Source: Bimastos eiseni
Taxonomy: Eukaryota; Annelida; Clitellata; Crassiclitellata; Lumbricidae
Direction: 5' to 3'
DNA: 64,000 nt
NCBI GenBank assembly: GCA_959347315.1
Contig: OY365806.1
Coordinates: 20,074,247 to 20,138,246, forward strand
Part shown: positions 9,838 to 22,919 of the stretch, one piece after another
Numbering within the stretch: the first letter of the stretch is position 1
Layout of the letters: every line of letters begins with the position of its first letter
Position numbers and translations under genes: made by a program
Notes under the pieces: generated by a model
The model's database searches: none
The model's input: only the letters and a program-made list of their open reading frames with translations
Told to the model about the DNA's origin: nothing

Positions 9838-12783
9838 CTGCATTTAACACACCATAATTATTATTTGTATATATATATATATATATATATATTAGATATA
9901 TACAAACCATAGTCAACATAACTTTTAAGTGGTTATAAATAACCATCAGATAATTTGTAAAATAATAAAAGACGAGAAATCCTGAGTAAAATACTGCTAC
10001 TTTTGATTTTGTATTGCCCACTGTATACGACGCATACGCGTTTGGTCAGGGTTATATAATTATTAAGCTCTATAGTGCAAGAAGTGCTATCACGTAAATT
10101 AATTTCATAATTAAGTGTGATATAATATCGGCTAATGCTTTCGGAGCAAAAGGAAGAAAAGCTGCACAGGTTTAATTACAAGTTTAGAAAGTTGTTGTCT
10201 CGAATACGGCAATTTATTAATAACGAGTTGCTTATAATTATATTACAAAGTACGGGCAAATTATTTTTTACACCTACCTGTATCTATTGCAAACTTGAGC
10301 CTGCTTATGCACTTTCTAATTAAAACACATAACATTTTAACTTATATCATATCTATAATAATTTATATTACGGTAGCTTTTTGCAATTCTGATTTATTCT
10401 GATATATATGTTTGGCACTGTGCCACGGTGAATTCCTTCCACGCATTACTTAGACAAAAGTTTTCGATTAGACGCAATGTACAAACACTTAATAAAAAAA
10501 TATAACTACACCAAGGTCTTTGAAATGGATGCAAATGAACCAAAGTCATGCAGGGCTGGTAAAAATTCTGACACAAAAAAGCACAACACAAAATTTTACA
10601 CATTGTCAATCATGATGCATGCATAGGCCTATAGATCTAATACAAAGTCACACCAATGGGCCAACACTGACGATGATTGTGAATCAAAAAAGTTATGGAA
10701 TCGGTGGTTGGATAGCTTTTGCAAATGGTCGTATTCAATATAGTGCATGCCAGTACTATAGGACGATAAAGCTTGCATGGTTCCCTTTCCTTTTTGCCCT
10801 GCTCTTACTCGTCAAGTGACGCTTTGTAAGACTTTCTATTAAAATCGTATCTATAATAATTTATATTGCGATAGGCCGGTATCTCATATTTGCAATTCTA
10901 ATTTATTAATTAAATAATACAATATCCATTTAAATCCAATAATTGATGACCAAACGCAATCTGGCTGGTGCTGCTACTGCGTTTGTCGACCTTTGAAGAG
11001 GCTGCTGTCCACTCTGTTGTTTATCGTTGGAGGCTGACAATCTGATCGGGGAAAGACTGGTCGCGAGGAACAAAGATTCGCAGGTTTGGATGACTTCGGA
11101 AGTCTTAGGGGAAAGTTCTCCATTGTTGTCGTTCGAAAGACTGTTCACGGAGAGATCGATTCGAGAGATCTCAGATATTATTACGATTTAAGACTTTTCC
11201 GTATCATATAAGTAATACTTGTGGATTAGGAAGACTGCTTCGACCCCTCTTCGCAATAAGCAAGACTGATTCCTTGAACTAAATGGAAAATAGGACGACT
11301 ACATATTTCAAGCCAACACAACTGTTCTTAACAAAGGTCTGGATTATCTTTCCCGTGTCTTAAAACCGTCAACGTATCGAGTAGGCCTACAATTCATCAG
11401 CACTTCTTCTTCATAGCAAAATATGACGTCATTTGGCATTTAAAAGATGCCTTTTAGAATCTGGGTATATTTATCAGAAAGGGCCAAAGAATGAAGAAGT
11501 CGACTGCATAGATGCGGTGCACGCACGCGCTCACACACACACACATACACACATACACACACGCGCGCAGCCTTTATCGTGGAAGACACAGCAAGGAAAG
11601 AAGAATCCGTATCATGAGCTGCAACTGTTCTTCAGATGGAAGCCAATGTAGATAGGCGGACTATCACTCTTTGTTTCTAGAGTATGCCGTAGTCATTCGA
11701 CGACTCTAAGAGATTCAACGTTTGTTACTTATTTCCAGAAATAACTCTTACAAGTTAATACGGCAATACGCAAAGTGCATTAACGAGAGTGCATTAAGAA
11801 AGATCAAAGGTCATGGTTTATGTAGACTTAATCTACTGAATTCAGGGTTTATAGATGCCTCAAGTTGTACGCATTTCCTCATTATTAAATATTAACGCAA
11901 TGAAACTTTTCGCAATTATAATTATTAGGCGAATAACAAATCAGATAGGCCCTAGCCTTTAAATATTGTGTTTTTTCCCTGGAGGCGGGGCACTTCCAGA
12001 AAAAATCTCCAAGGCTGAAATATCTTACATTCATGCTTTAGACTGAACAGCAAATGTATTATATTCCCATGTCTTTACAGCGACTGTTATCGTGCTACCT
12101 AATCAACTCGAAAGCCAAACGCAAGGACCCAGACTGTTTACTAACGCTGCGTGTAGTCAGAGGGATTGTCCAGATGTGTGAAAGTCAAGTCAAATGCGGC
12201 CTGGATCTCACTTAGATAACTGTCTATTTCGGTTTTGTTCGAGTGTCGCAGATGTCAATCGAGAAATTGAGGCTCTGTTTAAACTCCGGAATATATCAAT
12301 AAACTCTCGGAGATTCATTGCTGTTCGCGTTGTCTGCACCTCAGCGACAGAGACCGGGCAGATACGAAATTGATCTATACAATATAGAGGTCAAGTTCTA
12401 ATCGATTGTTACCGATGAAGGCATCGTCGTGAAATAACTCGAAGGCTACTGACGATGTCGCGGCACCAGATCACTGCCTCGTTTCATCTCATGTGCTCCT
12501 CAATTATTCCGTATACACAAGATTGTATTGTAATAATCTATAACGAACAGACGCCGTCATCTTCAGCAGTTATTGTGTTGATAACGTTTTAATGATTATA
12601 GGCCATATATGACGCCAGTAATGATGATCTGTCACAAGACAGAGAGGTTGCGATAGTGTCTGATAGCGTTTCGTTCATATCAAAGAGCGTGACGTCCACA
12701 GTGTCTCAATTCTTTCAAGAAAAAAACAGAAACACATGCGAAGAACTGTTTGGAGTGCTTTTTTTCTGAGTTAACCCCTCATC

Positions 12784-12833
<50 letters not shown>

Positions 12834-12983
12834 CATTATTAACATTATTATTTTTATTATCATTAACATTAATAATAATAATATTATTATACGGCGCAAG
12901 CATCGGATGATGCTCTTACTGCTGATCCTAAGCAATGTATCCACATGGCATATGGTGATTGTGTCTATTTATGTAATACTTAC
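9838..12983 (-). other. Intron 2 of the IgSF gene
   Basis: AT-rich and non-coding. An imperfect direct duplication (about 10335-10405 and 10840-10915, sharing TATCTATAATAATTTATATT and flanking words) and a CA-rich patch at 11531-11570 are present. A TTA array (about 12787-12850) lies near the 5' end on the gene strand. No exon or complete element was recognised. Confidence 0.6.
12787..12850. repeat. (TTA)n microsatellite
   Basis: About 20 TTA/ATT units with a few variants. The Asn-rich minus-strand ORF through it is not a gene. Confidence 0.9.
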
Positions 12984-13052
12984 ACGATTCGTCTTCGTAT
13001 TCTTCTTCGTATGCATCGTTGTAGTCGTAACCTGTGTCGCCCTCTGTTTGAG
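12984..13052 (-). CDS. IgSF adhesion gene, exon 2: acidic Tyr/Glu/Asp linker
   Basis: This is a 69-bp exon with a strong acceptor (TTTTTCAG, ending at 13053) and a consensus donor (T|GTAAGT at 12983). It encodes about 23 residues rich in Asp, Glu and Tyr, including YDYNDAYEEEYEDES. It enters and leaves in phase 1, matching exon 1 (41604-41664) and exon 3 (9731-9837). In the assembled protein it sits between the signal peptide and the first Ig domain, at residues of about 21-43, and would be extracellular. Tyrosines in such an acidic context are typical substrates of tyrosylprotein sulfotransferase (inference). The exon is too short to identify by similarity. Its reality rests on both splice sites and the phase fit. 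Confidence 0.7.
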
Positions 13053-13727
13053 CTGAAAAATATTCAGTTCATAAACATACAATAACTAATGACGTAGGCA
13101 TACACGCAAAAAAAACAAGCACGCACGGTCATATCAACGGGGCTACAAACTCGTTCTCCTCACCTTCAGAATCTTGCACGTACATAATTGTCGAGTATAT
13201 GTAAGATTAAGATAAACGTCATATGGTGTGCGTGAGTATGTATATGACAGGCATAAATAAGATATTTGAAGGTTTTCGGTTCTGCATCTGCGCTGCGGCC
13301 GAAATATTTGTCAATTACAGTCACGTGTTAGACATGTATCACAGGGACAGAGGCTTCAGCTGTCTTGTATGGAGTTTGACTATATTTGGAAATATGAGTC
13401 AGTTACAGCTATTATAGCTATTTTCATCGTCGATTTTAGACACCTAGTTGCCTTGCATTTACGAATAGACACCGGATACATATAAAGATCACACAGGCAT
13501 CGTTTAAACAATGGTGTCACCTTCTTCGACATTTTGTTCAGTCTGTACGGCTCTAATTTATTATGGGTGGACCATTTGCTGGACTCTTAAATGGTCACAG
13601 ATGCTGGTCAGACGTCATAGCCATTCAGGAACATGCATATATACAAAACAACACTTTACTTTAGAGACTAAGAGGTATATAAATGTAGATAAAATGTGAG
13701 CTAAATTTGGAATCCGTCAATTGACCA

Positions 13728-14056
13728 CTGTGTGTGTGTTTGCGTGTGTGTGGTCTAGGTCTGGCTGTATGCGTGTTTGTGTATTTGTGTGTTTGTGTGT
13801 ATTTGTGTGTTTGTGTATTTGTGTGTTTGTGTATTTGTGTGTTTGTGTATTTGTGTGTTTGTGTATTTGTGTGTTTGTGTATTTGTGTGTTTGTGTATTT
13901 GTGTGTTTGTGTATTTGTGTGTTTGTGTATTTGTGTGTTTGTGTATTTGTGTGTTTGTGTATCTGTGTGTTTGTGTATTTGTGTGTTTGTGTATTTGTGT
14001 GTTTGTGTATTTGTGTGTTTGTGTATTTGTTTGTTTGTGTATTTGTGCGTGTGTGC

Positions 14057-14132
<76 letters not shown>
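13728..14132. repeat. 16-bp GT-rich tandem array followed by (GT)n
   Basis: Repeats of GTGTATTTGTGTGTTT (about 13775-14045) pass into pure GT (about 14060-14131). All six frames are open through much of it, producing Cys/Val/Phe or His/Thr repeat ORFs with no biological meaning. Confidence 0.95.
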
Positions 14133-14133
<1 letters not shown>

Positions 14134-15550
14134 CAACAACAGATAGTGACCGTTTCTATGCATTCTTGGAGACACTAAATCTAATTTCTCAGAAGATGCC
14201 TACGTCGGTTCGTGTGAGTCCTGGTTAGACAATCGTCTTAGAGTGTATATCGTGTGAACATGGTCAGAAAAAGCAGGACATAAAAGAGATGTTTACCAGA
14301 GCTAACATGAACTTCATGAGCTGAGTAAAAGTCGCTTCTCTTGGCACTGACCAGAGCCAGACATTATGTAATTATCGGTTGTTGTTCCGTCACTGATTCC
14401 GTCTATGATCCGTCGGTGGAAATGTAGTCTCGGACAGAAACCAGGAATAATCTGGAGAGGTCTAAAGGAACACCAGAGCAGAGACTGGCCATTTGGCTGC
14501 GTGTAATTATTGTCCTACTGGTTGTATGCCCAAGACTGTTCGTTGCGCATGCGCCCTGTGGTTGAGTGGTTATGCAGGGTGACGTGGATGTCGTCAGAAT
14601 GAAGACTTGTTTGATCTCTTGACTGACCTCAGATATTTCTGAGGTCATAGAATTAGAGACCGGAACGTTGGCTTCTTGTTACGAGTGAATTTGCTGGAGT
14701 AAATTTTGCAATAGTCTTTTGTTGCAGCCTGAATAGTTGGATTTTCATCACAGGACGAGCGTAAATGAACAGATAGATAAAAGGATGTATAAAGACCGAC
14801 CGTAAGATGGACTACATCTATGAATAGACAGATGGATGTACGGCTGAATAGATAGATGGATGGATATACGGCTGAATAGATAGATGGGTCAGGGCGGTAT
14901 ATAGGCCTATGTATATAGGCGGTTCATAGGTGACGCTCATAATACTGTTGGCAGCATCTAGTGGCGGAGCTGTACGGAAACAAAATATGCACTTGCGAAC
15001 CAAAAGAAAGATAATAAATCAGCAAAAATATTTCAGCAACAATTTTTAACGAAATAATGGAAATTAAAGTATTTAACTAAATACTTTGTAAATGGAATGA
15101 AATTTTCAACTTCGTCAGAACATACTTACTTAGTACTTACGGTGTAGGCCCCTATTAGTGCCTTCAAGACTCAGAATAGCTAATATATATTAACGGCTTT
15201 CCATGGCGGACGATAATTGAACATTTCCTGTTTAGAAACGTTCTGTTTTCATTTTGCTTTTAAATCACAGTTTAAAATTGCGTACCAAATTTTCAGGGCC
15301 CATGCCGCCTCTAGCAGCATCACTCGATAGGCCTACACTCTGAGATGTTATGAATCATTGAATGGGTCAACCAGCACAACACGTACCACCAAGTATTCAG
15401 TCTTCGCCTTCACCATCTTTCAATTATTCGCTGCAGCCATTTAACATAATTACAAACGTTTCGTTTATGGGAAGTCGATGGACTCGTTGCCGTCGAATTG
15501 CTCATCACGCATCACAGATGAGCTGCACATACAACGTAGAAGCCCAAACA
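14133..15550. other. Intron 1 unique sequence
   Basis: No coding or mobile sequence recognised. A short GATA/GATG cluster lies at 14815-14890, and TAGGCCTA palindromes at 14903 and 15329. Confidence 0.4.
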
Positions 15551-15554
15551 GACA

Positions 15555-15602
15555 GTCACCACGTAAGCGCATATATATATATATATATGCTTACGTGGTG
15601 AT
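15555..15602. repeat. Hairpin with AT core
   Basis: CACCACGTAAGC and its complement GCTTACGTGGTG flank an AT dinucleotide run. The repeat could form a cruciform. Confidence 0.75.
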
Positions 15603-15754
15603 AGTATATACATATCAATATATATATATGTATATATATGTGTTGACCTAGAAAGAGGGTGAGAGAAAGAGAGAGACAGAAGATTCCGAGGCGGCAGGTA
15701 TACATGAATCTAGACTGTTACACAGATGCACATAGGGTTAGTGACTGACTTACC

Positions 15755-15789
<35 letters not shown>

Positions 15790-15826
15790 TTGACTTAGAA
15801 ATTGACTAAATGACTAAGTGACTGAT

Positions 15827-15831
<5 letters not shown>

Positions 15832-15858
<27 letters not shown>

Positions 15859-15979
15859 TGACTGACTGACTGACTGACTGACTGACTGACTGACTGACTG
15901 ACTGACTGACTGACTGACTGACTGACTGACTGACTGACTGACTGACTGACTGACTGACTGACTGACTGACTGACTGACT
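15832..15979. repeat. (GACT)n array, about 148 bp
   Basis: Same tetranucleotide as at 3229-3349. AT repeats lie just upstream at 15759-15786. Confidence 0.95.
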
Positions 15980-17290
15980 ACCAAAATGACAAATTAACAA
16001 GTTTGCCAGACGAGAAGAATAAGACCAGTAGTAAGAAAGATTAGATGCAATTCTCTGTCTAAACGGTCAGGCATCTGACTGAATGAATGGCTAGACATCC
16101 GATGAAGCAGATGAATTTCTCGTAACCTTCATCTCTCCACAATCTTATTGTGCCCTCATCTGTCTCACACAGGGCAAACAGAGTAACTTGAAGGGGCAAT
16201 CGCCATCAAAAGGTTCACACACGCGAGCCGTGGCTATATTATACCAATGAACATTTTCGTTAACATCATTGCGAAGCCGAAGTTCTCCCAACAGCGTGCC
16301 TTCTAACCCTTATTGCTTCAAAGCAATCGTTTTAATAATGACAGACCTCCTTGCATTGTCACTTCATACACAGCACTCAGCGGGTTACAGCTGTTGCCTC
16401 TCTCCTTCCGCGAAATATCGCCAAAGCACAACCAGTCCCACAGGGCTGTGCATACATGGCTTGCGAACAACTGGATCTCAGCGCTAGGCGCCGCTCTACA
16501 CTCTACATGGCCCCATGACCAATCTGAACTGTCGTAGATTTCATTAGTGATTACTGAAAACTGTGAAACAGACCCATAACATTTCACAAGAGTATAGGAA
16601 CCACCGATAACCACAGTTTCACCGACAAACATTATACATAACTTACCGGTATATTAAGAAATTCAGTAATGTAGTAAAATATTTAGCCTAAAAGATTAAA
16701 AAATGTCAAGTGGAATTAGTAAAAGCTAGAACATCTAAGACTACGAGGTTTGAGGTACATGTATATTATTCGCTATTCGTTTATTCATATCCAACAAGGT
16801 TAGAACAATCAAAGATTGCGATTGCATGCATGTAGTATCATATCAACAGTATCAAGTATCACATAAGACATGTATACCATAAAGATGAACTAAGGATAAC
16901 TGGAGTTCCAAGGGAAGAATATCCCGAGTGAGTGAGGGAACCGTAGTAAGCATCACCACTTTGTAAGCACATGATCGGCGGTGATATATATATATATATA
17001 AACACCCATGTTAAGAACCCGAGATGATGCAACAGGTAAACCTTGATATCATGGAAAATATTTGACAATCTTAACTAAACTTAACTACGAATTAGACACG
17101 CATAACGGATGGAGACCACGTAGGGAGACGAGGGAGACAAGATTATGATAGAACATCATTTAGGTTCTTCATAAAGTTAAAGTAATACCGATGACCAGAT
17201 GAAGAGATACATTAAAATTTATCAGATTATGGTTATACTAAACGTAATTACATTAGAGCTAATTACTATGAGCTTTCGGAGTGTAGCAAC
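15980..17290. other. Intron 1 unique sequence
   Basis: Overlapping ORFs on both strands at 16269-16632 have no recognisable motif or splice context. I see no supportable gene. Confidence 0.35.
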
Positions 17291-17296
17291 TACCGG

Positions 17297-17890
17297 CGTA
17301 AAGAAATTTTAAATGAGGCTAGAGACCGAATTCTATTAAGCTCAGGGGGCATCAAATTCCATACTCTAGGCCCAGCTACACTCAGAGAAAATAATCTGGT
17401 ATTGGTTCTAGCAAATTCCGACCTATATTGGCTGGACGAGCGAGTGGGGTAATCATGAATTTCTTTCGCTATAGTAAAGTATAGTTTGAATGCAGAGGGA
17501 GCAGATCATTAACGGCAGAATAAATAAAATCGGCTATTTGAAAGGTAGTAAGTTGCTTTCTCTTAAGTATTTGATGATGTTTAAATAATGATGCAGATTG
17601 AGCCCAGTGGGAGGCTCCCTGAATAAAACGGAGAGTCTTTTTTGAATAATTTCAAGTTTAGCTAAGTAGGAGGGGTAATTTGAGGCCCAAACCAGATTAC
17701 AGTAGTCAAAGAATGGATGAATCATAGTGAAATAGAGCTGCCCTCGAATTAATACTGGTGGTTTATTTGAGACTCTATATAAGATACCTAGGTTTTGGAA
17801 GCTTTTACTGCAACATGATCAATGTGGCCTTTCCATTTTAGATGAGCATCAATTTGCACTCCAAAAAACGAGAATAGGCAGTTTGGGTGA
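17297..17890 (-). pseudogene. 5'-truncated LINE, RT C-terminal region
   Basis: Minus-strand reading shows FLGVQIDAHLKWKGHIDHVA (about 17852-17793), then GILYRV, then the continuous ORF MIHPFFDYCNLVWASNYPSY (17725 onwards), then FSLSVAGPRVWNLMPPELNR and a stop near 17297. These are the thumb and C-terminal motifs of non-LTR retrotransposon RTs (LGV-ID, H-DYCNLVW, VAGPRVWN-P). Frame breaks separate the blocks. The catalytic core and endonuclease are absent. The clade cannot be set from this part alone. Confidence 0.75.
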
Positions 17891-17939
17891 GGGGAATGCC
17901 CATAATATAATATAGGGCTAAGACCTACAAAAAATATAG

Positions 17940-18870
17940 GCCTACTTACTGTACGTGCATAGATAGCCTACACAATACACACTATTGTACTCACATACAC
18001 ACATATACATGTAGCCTATACATCTAGTCTATACACAACAACACCTGTTACTCAGCGATATATCAAGTAAGGTTTCTGTTAGTATCCACTGGGAACTGGA
18101 ACGCAACGTCGTCGAGAAACGTCTTTTACTGTAGAATGGTCGACATCAATCCGGGATCAGATGACCGTACAAAGGGGTTTCCTCCCCCACATAATAACCA
18201 AACAACACCAGATTTCTTCACCACTTCTACCAACAAAATATCCAATTTTGAAAACCTTGTTACACCCATAACACACACACTGTGACGCGCACATACCTTC
18301 ACGCGCAAACACACACACACACACACCTATACCATAGTATGCCTTCAGCCCTTCGCACACATTGACGCACACCTAAACAAACACACTTCACTTACCCTAC
18401 ACGCTTACTCTAACGCAACACACCTACACCACACACCTTCACACCTACAGCACACCCCTACACATACACATATCTTGCCTAGATAGAGCCATAAACGGCT
18501 GAACTCCTAGTTTAGGTCTTGCATCTACCAGCTGCGCCATCTGCAGATGCAGGTCAGGTGGCGCCATCTGTCATTCAACGCTCATCTGACCCTCGTTCGT
18601 TCATTCATCGTCTGCTCGACACGCATTGATTACTGCAATTCTGCAAACTTTCTCACACTTACAGACTGACCGAACGTCAGCTCCAGCGCGGGTGACGATG
18701 ACCATGGCGCATCATGCAACTGAGATATTCGCTTTTATCAGAAGAGAAATGCAAAAACATGCCACTCTCTTCTCTTGAAGAACGGACAGATCAGATTCAC
18801 CAACCATTTTTGAATATGATCCACACACCTACACACGCCCACACACGCCCACATACACACTCATACCCAC
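17940..18870. other. CA-rich and unique intron sequence
   Basis: Scattered CA runs (18260-18330, 18390-18470, 18822-18870), no coding sequence recognised. Confidence 0.4.
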
Positions 18871-18874
18871 GTGC

Positions 18875-18876
<2 letters not shown>

Positions 18877-18924
<48 letters not shown>

Positions 18925-19125
18925 GTATATATAATGGCCCATTGAGAGATCCTTAAACCGAACAATAAAATGTCCAGATGCAAAATGCACACACACACAT
19001 ATACCCACACATCTGCAGCTATTAACAGCTGACTGAGCCGTCAACCTACACGCGATTATCACGAGATGAATTATACTTGCAATAATAGTTGGAATACCCA
19101 TATAATGATGATGATGATGATGATG

Positions 19126-19161
<36 letters not shown>

Positions 19162-19229
19162 TTAATAAGAGTCCAACGAGCAGGGCTACTCCGAACGACA
19201 TCACCATTAAATAGATGAAATCAACTCAC

Positions 19230-19260
<31 letters not shown>

Positions 19261-19290
19261 GTAGTAATAATAATAATAATAATAATTCAC
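18877..19290. repeat. AT, GAT and AAT microsatellite cluster
   Basis: AT repeats at 18877-18922, GAT then AAT at 19106-19160, and AAT/AGT at 19231-19285. Confidence 0.9.
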
Positions 19291-19985
19291 ACTGTCCGCA
19301 TAATTACGGACTTATTTATTGATGTCATGTTTGATAGTGATTCATGAACAATATACTTTTGTAGTATTGAACAGTTGATATCTTCTGTGTATGCCTAATT
19401 ATATTGACTCTGGTTTACGCATGGTTTTATACAACATTATAGAAATGATTAAATTAGATTCGTAACTTCCTATTTCATTTTAGTATCAAATTCAATAACA
19501 AAACTTCTTTTTAGACTCCCAATGTATCATTTTAGACTTTCGTACCTTCTGTGCCTAATGGACTTCGCTCTAAAGGCCTTGTAAAATTCGTGTGGTATGG
19601 TTCATTCTCAAGAAGTGGATTTGATTAGCAAATAATAATTAGTTGTAGATTAGGATTGAGTTCATTTATTCGATTTACCCGAAAGTGTTAGGTATAATTA
19701 TTAGAAGAAGATGGCTATGTATCTTACATAGCCATCATTTGTATATTATTAAGGCTATATGAGATATGTCAGCCATACGCATGAGCTTAGAGAACAGTTG
19801 CTGATAATTAAGGTGAGCTGGAGAGTGACGACGACGACACCTCTGGAAAGAGGATAATTCCAACTTACGTGAATCAACTCAATCATACGATCAAGAAATC
19901 GATGACACTTTTCTTATGAGATATCTTTCTGAATTTGGTTAATGAAATATTCGTCATCGTACTCATGACGATCCGTCTTTTATGC
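19291..19985. other. Intron 1 unique sequence
   Basis: AT-rich, nothing recognised. Confidence 0.35.
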
Positions 19986-20345
19986 AGGTATTTATGTATG
20001 TATGCATGTATGTATGTATGTATGCATGTATGTATGCATGTATGTATGCATGCATGTATGCATGTATGTATGCATGTATGTATGCATGTATGTATGCATG
20101 TATGTATGCATGTATGTATGCATGTATGTATGTATGTATGTATGTCGTATGTATGTATGTATGTTGTATGTATGTATGTATGTATGTTGTATGTATGTAT
20201 GTATGTATGTATGTATGTATGTATGTATGTATGTTGTGTGTATGTATGTATGTATGTCGTATGTACGTATGTTTGTATGTATGTATATTTGTATGTATGT
20301 ATGTATGTACTATGTATGCATGTGTGAGTGCGTATGCCTGTATGT
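19986..20345. repeat. (ATGT/ATGC)n array
   Basis: About 350 bp of tetranucleotide repeat, alternating ATGT and ATGC. Every frame is open and gives Met/Tyr/Val/Cys repeats or Ile/His/Thr repeats. No gene. Confidence 0.95.
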
Positions 20346-20879
20346 ATTCGTCTATAGATAATTGGCTGTGTATCCAAACCTGTGTCTAAGAGACTGTATA
20401 CGGTTGGTTGTTGGAGGCAAGCGGTGTAGGTTGGCACGTCCGGTCGTAGTCGGTCAATCAGACGGATGTAATGGAAGAGTGGAAAAGCCAATTGGAATCC
20501 CTCTGTCGTCGTCGTCATCGTCGTCGTCGTCGTCGGCTGCGAGTGAACCCATACATCCACATAGACTCGGTGCAAACAATATGCCTAAGTCGAGGGAATG
20601 TCGAGTAAACGGGTGTCGACCTTTTCGATGGAGAACACCCACCCTGCAGGTCCTAATCAACCGAAGCAGAAGAAGAGGGTTGACAGATGGCGAAGAGGGT
20701 GAATGCGTCCTACCCCACTGATGCCAATATGTGCAGCAGCAGCCGCAGCTTACAGCATCCTTGTCTCCATGACACCGAGCATTGTTTCAGTTTCTTTCAT
20801 CAGTTATCTTTTTCCTCCTCCCTAACTTTAAAAAAACTCGCTCTTTGGGATCTATCCTCGCACTTAAAAGCCAGCGTGG

Positions 20880-21235
20880 CTAACACGGGGATTATTCCAT
20901 CACTTAACCTACTGGTAAGGATATTGAAATGGAACTGGATACAAAAAGTAACAAAGATTGAAGTAAGAAGAAGACTAAACATCAAAGAGAAAATCATGCA
21001 AGCCATAATCAATCTAAAATTGGGACTATTTTTTGGACACATTTGTAGAATGGATAATGAGAGAAAAATAGTGTAATGACAGGAATTATGGAGGGAACGG
21101 GAAGAAGAGGAAGACCTTACAGAGAATGGCGAGATGACATTGAAGACTGGTGTGGAACCGATATTCATAACTTATTACAGCTAACCCAAGACAGAGGAGC
21201 ATGGAGAACAATGGGGTGGCCCAAACATACCTAAG
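20880..21235 (+). pseudogene. LINE 3' end, C-terminal tail (type A)
   Basis: The plus strand encodes LLVRILKWNWIQKVTKIEVR, then FFGHICRMDN (20940-21070). After a frame break comes GIMEGTGRRGRPYREWRDDI and DIHNLLQLTQDRGAWRTMGW (21080-21225). The 'FGHICRMD ... GRRGRP-REW-DDI ... TQDR-AWR' series is a well-known C-terminal tail of non-LTR retrotransposons. It is truncated at its 5' end and broken. Confidence 0.8.
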
Positions 21236-21244
21236 ATCGTTCGG

Positions 21245-21480
21245 TGTCCTCTTTACCTGCAAGGGCTTCCTTGCGATCTTCCAATCGCGGCCTTCTTGGT
21301 GTTCCGCACATGCGATCTACCACGGCCCATCGCAGAGCTTTGCCTACATTGACCCTTCGGCTTGGAACCGTCTTCCACAGTCCCTGTGCCTGGAGTTACT
21401 GACCCTCTCACCGGAGACGCTTTAAGACCTTTCTGTTCCCACGCATAGATGCCCGTTGAGAGCGCTGCTTGCCGATTTGA
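21245..21480 (+). pseudogene. LINE 3' end, C-terminal tail (type B)
   Basis: The plus strand encodes FAYIDPSAWNRLPQSLCLEL, then LTLSPETL and, after a break, ALLADLSSA. This matches the 'PSAWNRLPQSLRLELL' ending of another LINE family, immediately downstream of a different LINE tail. AT/GTAT repeats follow (21490-21580). Confidence 0.55.
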
Positions 21481-21674
21481 GCAGCGCCATATCTGTATAT
21501 ATATACATGTGTATATGTATATATATGTATATATATAAGTATATATATGTATATGTATATATATATGCATATGTATATGCTTGATTATATCACATTACAT
21601 TACAATGGTCAAATGTGTAGTGGACATCTACGAGCTTCCAGCCCATGGAACCTGATGATGATGATGATGAGTCC

Positions 21675-22912
21675 TAGAGGTCTGCGGGTATAGAGCTTTT
21701 TGTTACCCGACTCATACTCGTAGCACAGGACTGTTACCCGTACCCGTACCTGACCCGTACTTAAAACGTCTACCCGACTCGATCCGTAATCGCGGGTATA
21801 CCCGTACCCGCGACGTCGTTAGCTTGCCCTCTCAATCTCTCATGGCTGCCTGCCAGACTTATAGGTTAACAACTTACTAAGCATTATTCTGTTGTCGTGG
21901 TAGTAGCATCAGCAGCAACAACAACAACAGTAACAGCAGCCGTGGGGTAACGATGGCGGCGGAAGCAGGAGGAGAAGAAGTAAGTGAAGGAAGAGAAAGA
22001 AGAGGAAGAGGAGGAAAATGAGGAGGAGGAGGCTGGAGGAAGAGTAAATGGAGGAGAGCAGGGAAAGGAGAGGCAGCAAAAGAGGCAAGGGGAAGCATGA
22101 AGAAGAAGAGGAGATCGGAGGCAGGAGGTGGAGAAAGAGGAATAGGAAGAGGAAGCAAATGAAGAACATTTAGAAGAGGATTACGGAACTTGAAGAGGAG
22201 AGGAAGAAGAAAAGGACGAAGAGTAGGAAAAGAGGCAGGAGAAGGGGAGAGCGGAAGCAGCAGATGAGCAGAAGCAAAGGGATAAGCTGGAGGATAAAGA
22301 TGAAGAGGAGGATGAAGATGAGAACGAAATGGAGGAGAAAAAGTGGGAAGCGTAAGAGAAGGAGGGATAGAGCTGTGGATTGAGAGGAGAGGAGCTGGAG
22401 CAGAAATTAGGAATAGGAAGAAGAAGAAGCGAGGAGGAGAAAAGGTAGAGGAGGATCATCATAGAAGTTGCAGATAAAGAAGGAGGAAGAGGAATGAGAA
22501 AAACAGTGATTACTATGCATACAAAGAGGAGAGGAAGCATTACATGAAGGTATATAGTAATTGAATTTCCAATGCCTATAATATAGGTTTGTCTATAGTA
22601 GTAATTAAGTCTTTGATGATGCAAGATTCACCTAAATATTTAACGACGACATTGTGCGTGTACATAGATTGACCTACGTAGTATACGTACAATTATACAT
22701 GTATTTATTTTGAACACATCAGCATACATATGCACAATCATGCATGTGTTTATTCAAATCAACATACAATGCATTTTAACCCTAAAACTTGACGTTGACA
22801 CGGGTAAAACTAGGGTATATCCGTACCCATGATTAGTCAACCCGTACCCTACCCGTACCCGCGGGTACGGGTACGGGTTACCCGCGGGTACGGGCATACC
22901 CGCAAACCCCTA
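21675..22912. mobile_element. TIR element with CCCGTACCCG subtermini and a polypurine core
   Basis: The ends are TAGAGGTCTGCGGGTA (21675-21690) and its near complement TACCCGCAAACCCCTA (22897-22912), 14/16 matching. Both subterminal regions are packed with ACCCGTACCCG units (21705-21815 and 22797-22900). The interior from about 21960 to 22510 on the plus strand is almost pure purine (GAGGAGGAAGAAG). No transposase frame was found. No clear 8-bp flanking duplication was seen (ATGAGTCC versus ACATGTAA), so the superfamily is uncertain. The structure resembles the hAT-type MITE at 7881-8726. Confidence 0.6.
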
Positions 22913-22919
22913 ACATGTA

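Noticed and set aside
13721..14178. Long overlapping ORFs (Cys/Val/Phe or His/Thr rich)
   Set aside because: All six frames are open because of a GT-rich tandem repeat.
15806..16000. Gln-Ser-Val repeat protein
   Set aside because: Translation of a GACT array with no start context or splice sites.
16269..16632. Overlapping ORFs on both strands as an exon
   Set aside because: No consensus splice sites in a compatible phase and no family motif.
18138..18165. 2A-like sequence DINPGSDD in an ORF
   Set aside because: It lacks the upstream acidic and hydrophobic context and the terminal GP of a 2A motif, and no endonuclease follows. Probably chance.
19883..20575. 230-codon minus-strand ORF, the second longest in the window
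   Set aside because: Most of it is translation of an ATGT/ATGC tetranucleotide array, and the flanks show no motif.
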